DNA from: Candidatus Ozemibacter sibiricus
GTDB lineage: Bacteria; Muiribacteriota; Ozemobacteria; Ozemobacterales; Ozemobacteraceae
Assembly (NCBI GenBank): GCA_003327425.1
Contig: QOQW01000023.1
Coordinates: 1-64,000, forward strand
Reading direction: 5' to 3'
Length of the DNA stretch: 64,000 bases
Below, one piece after another: positions 62,495 to 64,000 of this stretch (within the stretch, counting starts at the first letter, position 1; each line of letters opens with the position of its first letter). The notes under the pieces were generated by a model. That model did not search any database. It saw nothing but the letters and a program-made list of their open reading frames with translations, and was not told the DNA's origin. Both the position numbers and the translations under genes were made by a program.

Positions 62495-64000
62495 TCCTTC
62501 GTTCCTCCTTCCTCCCGCACCAGGAAGATGCGATCTTTCTTGAATTTTTCGACGCGGCGCACCTGCGCCCGGAATTCGGCCAGGGCGGCCAGCGGCACCA
62601 CCTTGGCGAGGCGGTCGAATCGCCCCTTGTAGACGATCCGCCGATCGGCGGTCTCGGTGAACGATCCGGAGAACGTGAAGAACGGCGTGCTGATCTCGAG
62701 CGGAGGGGGCAGGCTCCGCACCCGCCATCCTGCAGGGATGGCGATGCTTCCTTCATCGAAATGGCTCGCCGTCGATTCATACTCGATCGGATAGGACCGA
62801 GACGCCACGCCGAGTTCGGGGAATTCCAGCGATTCGAGGAACCCCGGTACGGCGAAGATGGCCAGATCGGCGATGAATCGGGCATAGGCCGGCAGCCGGT
62901 AGGTCAAACCGATGGTCAGCGGCTGCTCGATTTCTTCGAGGTTGCGGATCTCGAGCCCGTCGAGCGCGGCCCCCTGCCCGAAACTGTTGACCCGCAGCTC
63001 GAAGAACGTCCGCCGTTCGGCCGGTTTCATCGACTTCAGGAATCCCCGTGTGCCCGCCTCGAAATCACCGCTGTAGAAGCGCTCGGTCTGCACGGCCAGG
63101 GTGCCATCGAGGGCGAGGGTCATGGTCGAAATGATGTGGCGCTGATGGTGATCGGGCGGCGGCAGCGGAATGACATCGAATGAGCGATCGAACGGGTCGA
63201 TCACCGGTCGCCCCTGATTGAATGAGCTGAACGTCGGATAGCGGTAATCGTAGCCGGTGGCATCGAGGTAGTACTTGCTGCCATCGGCTCGGGTGATGCG
63301 CGAGATCGAGTGGGTGATGTTCAGATTGGGAATGCGCGGCGACAGGGCATGCGACCCGGCGTTGATCAGCAAGGGTCCGTTGCGGATGCCGACGGCATTG
63401 AGCATGGCCGAGAAGACCATCGCCTTGTCGACGCAACAGCCGAACTGCTTGGCGACGGTCTCGTGCGCCGGGTAGCTGCCGTAGACCGTGGCGGCATCGC
63501 CCTTGATGATGATGTAGCGAATGTTCTTCTGGATCCAGTGATAGAGTCGCGCCACCTTTTCGTCGTCGGTGGCGGCCCCGGCGACGATCTGCCGGGCCTG
63601 GCTGGCCAGTTCGGGGGTGGGCGTGGTGTTGGCCTGCCAGTAGGTGTTGATCCAGTCGTAGATCTTGTCCCAGCCTTCGAAGAGCGACGCCTGCACGTAG
63701 GGCATCGCATCGGCGCCTTTGGGCATCAACGGTTCTTCGACGAGGGGCGGGACTTCGGTCAGCTCCCAGACGTACTGCCGACCGCCCTCGACCTCGGTCT
63801 GGCGAGGCTCGTCACGGCCCGGCGGGAAATTCCTGGCTTCCCAGAACAGGGGCTTGTCGCGCGGCGTGGTGATGGTCAGCCGGCTGCGGAACACCGGATC
63901 GCCCGTCTGGAAGTAGCTGATGGGGAAGAAAAATTCGCGGTGGTAGGGATTGTAGGTCTCATGCTCGACCACCACCTCGACCAGCGACCCCACCTCGACC
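62491..64000 (-). CDS. DUF3857/transglutaminase-like protein, 5' end outside the window
   Basis: Partial: the reading frame runs off the right edge, so about 500 C-terminal residues are seen. It starts within a DUF3857 region (NPYHREFFFPISYFQTGD) and continues into a transglutaminase-like domain with an apparent catalytic triad: Cys in FGCCVDKAMVFSAML, His in NITHSISRI and Asp in YYLDATGYDY. A beta-rich C-terminus follows. Such DUF3857-transglutaminase proteins are periplasmic or outer-membrane associated; their substrates are not known. It lies upstream of, and overlaps by 4 bases, the degenerate paralogue. Confidence 0.85.
   Translation of the reverse strand, partial: VEVGSLVEVVVEHETYNPYHREFFFPISYFQTGDPVFRSRLTITTPRDKPLFWEARNFPPGRDEPRQTEVEGGRQYVWELTEVPPLVEEPLMPKGADAMPYVQASLFEGWDKIYDWINTYWQANTTPTPELASQARQIVAGAATDDEKVARLYHWIQKNIRYIIIKGDAATVYGSYPAHETVAKQFGCCVDKAMVFSAMLNAVGIRNGPLLINAGSHALSPRIPNLNITHSISRITRADGSKYYLDATGYDYRYPTFSSFNQGRPVIDPFDRSFDVIPLPPPDHHQRHIISTMTLALDGTLAVQTERFYSGDFEAGTRGFLKSMKPAERRTFFELRVNSFGQGAALDGLEIRNLEEIEQPLTIGLTYRLPAYARFIADLAIFAVPGFLESLEFPELGVASRSYPIEYESTASHFDEGSIAIPAGWRVRSLPPPLEISTPFFTFSGSFTETADRRIVYKGRFDRLAKVVPLAALAEFRAQVRRVEKFKKDRIFLVREEGGTKE

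Overview
The window is GC-rich bacterial DNA with 44 protein genes that I can support and no recognisable rRNA, tRNA, CRISPR array, transposase or phage gene. Two RND efflux systems, a TolC-type outer-membrane protein, many exported proteins and a GspE/PilB-type ATPase point to a diderm (Gram-negative) bacterium. The GlgM/GlgE glycogen route, numerous class III cyclases, secreted caspase-, clostripain- and PAD-type enzymes, and promoters of the form TTGxxx-17-TAxxAT would fit a deep-branching, poorly cultivated lineage (a Riflebacteria/Ozemobacter-like organism is one guess), but the sequence alone does not fix the taxonomy.

Layout. 1-5.7 kb: a cyclic-nucleotide-binding protein followed by an RND adaptor and pump. 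5.7-10.7 kb: a GH13 debranching-type enzyme and a membrane/spermidine-synthase-like fusion. 10.7-16.9 kb: GspE ATPase, OsmC, a PNPOx-fold protein, a 67-aa Cys4 protein, a TGS-nucleoside kinase, a small zinc-ribbon protein and a TIGR02757 protein. 17.2-22.9 kb: an operon of B12-binding radical SAM, PaaK-like ligase, PHP and HisC-like genes, then a hexapeptide-repeat gene with its own promoter. 23-26.7 kb: a minus-strand group of two exported proteins and CobO, and an exported plus-strand protein. 26.9-30.9 kb: glgM-glgE with a perfect terminator, and a histidine phosphatase. 31-43.5 kb: mostly exported hydrolases (caspase-like, clostripain-like, peptidylarginine deiminase, M48, PLD) plus a radical SAM protein, BtpA and two unknown exported proteins. 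43.8-50.7 kb: a TetR-controlled complete tripartite RND efflux operon. 50.8-58.7 kb: three membrane class III cyclases. 58.9-64 kb: RtcB and two DUF3857/transglutaminase-like genes, one cut by the window end.

How the parts fit. GlgM would make maltose-1-phosphate that GlgE polymerises into alpha-1,4-glucan; the GH13 enzyme at 5.7 kb could debranch it. The cyclases and the N-terminal-region cNMP-binding protein are parts of a cyclic-nucleotide signalling network. The strongest new observation is that the two overlapping plus-strand cyclases carry complementary active-site losses: one lacks a metal Asp, the other lacks the purine-contact and transition-state residues. Only a heterodimer would have one complete site, as in the C1/C2 halves of animal adenylyl cyclases. 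The second is a secreted peptidylarginine deiminase with an intact Asp/His/Asp/Cys tetrad, encoded 23 bp upstream of a secreted clostripain-family (C11) protease and apparently co-transcribed with it.
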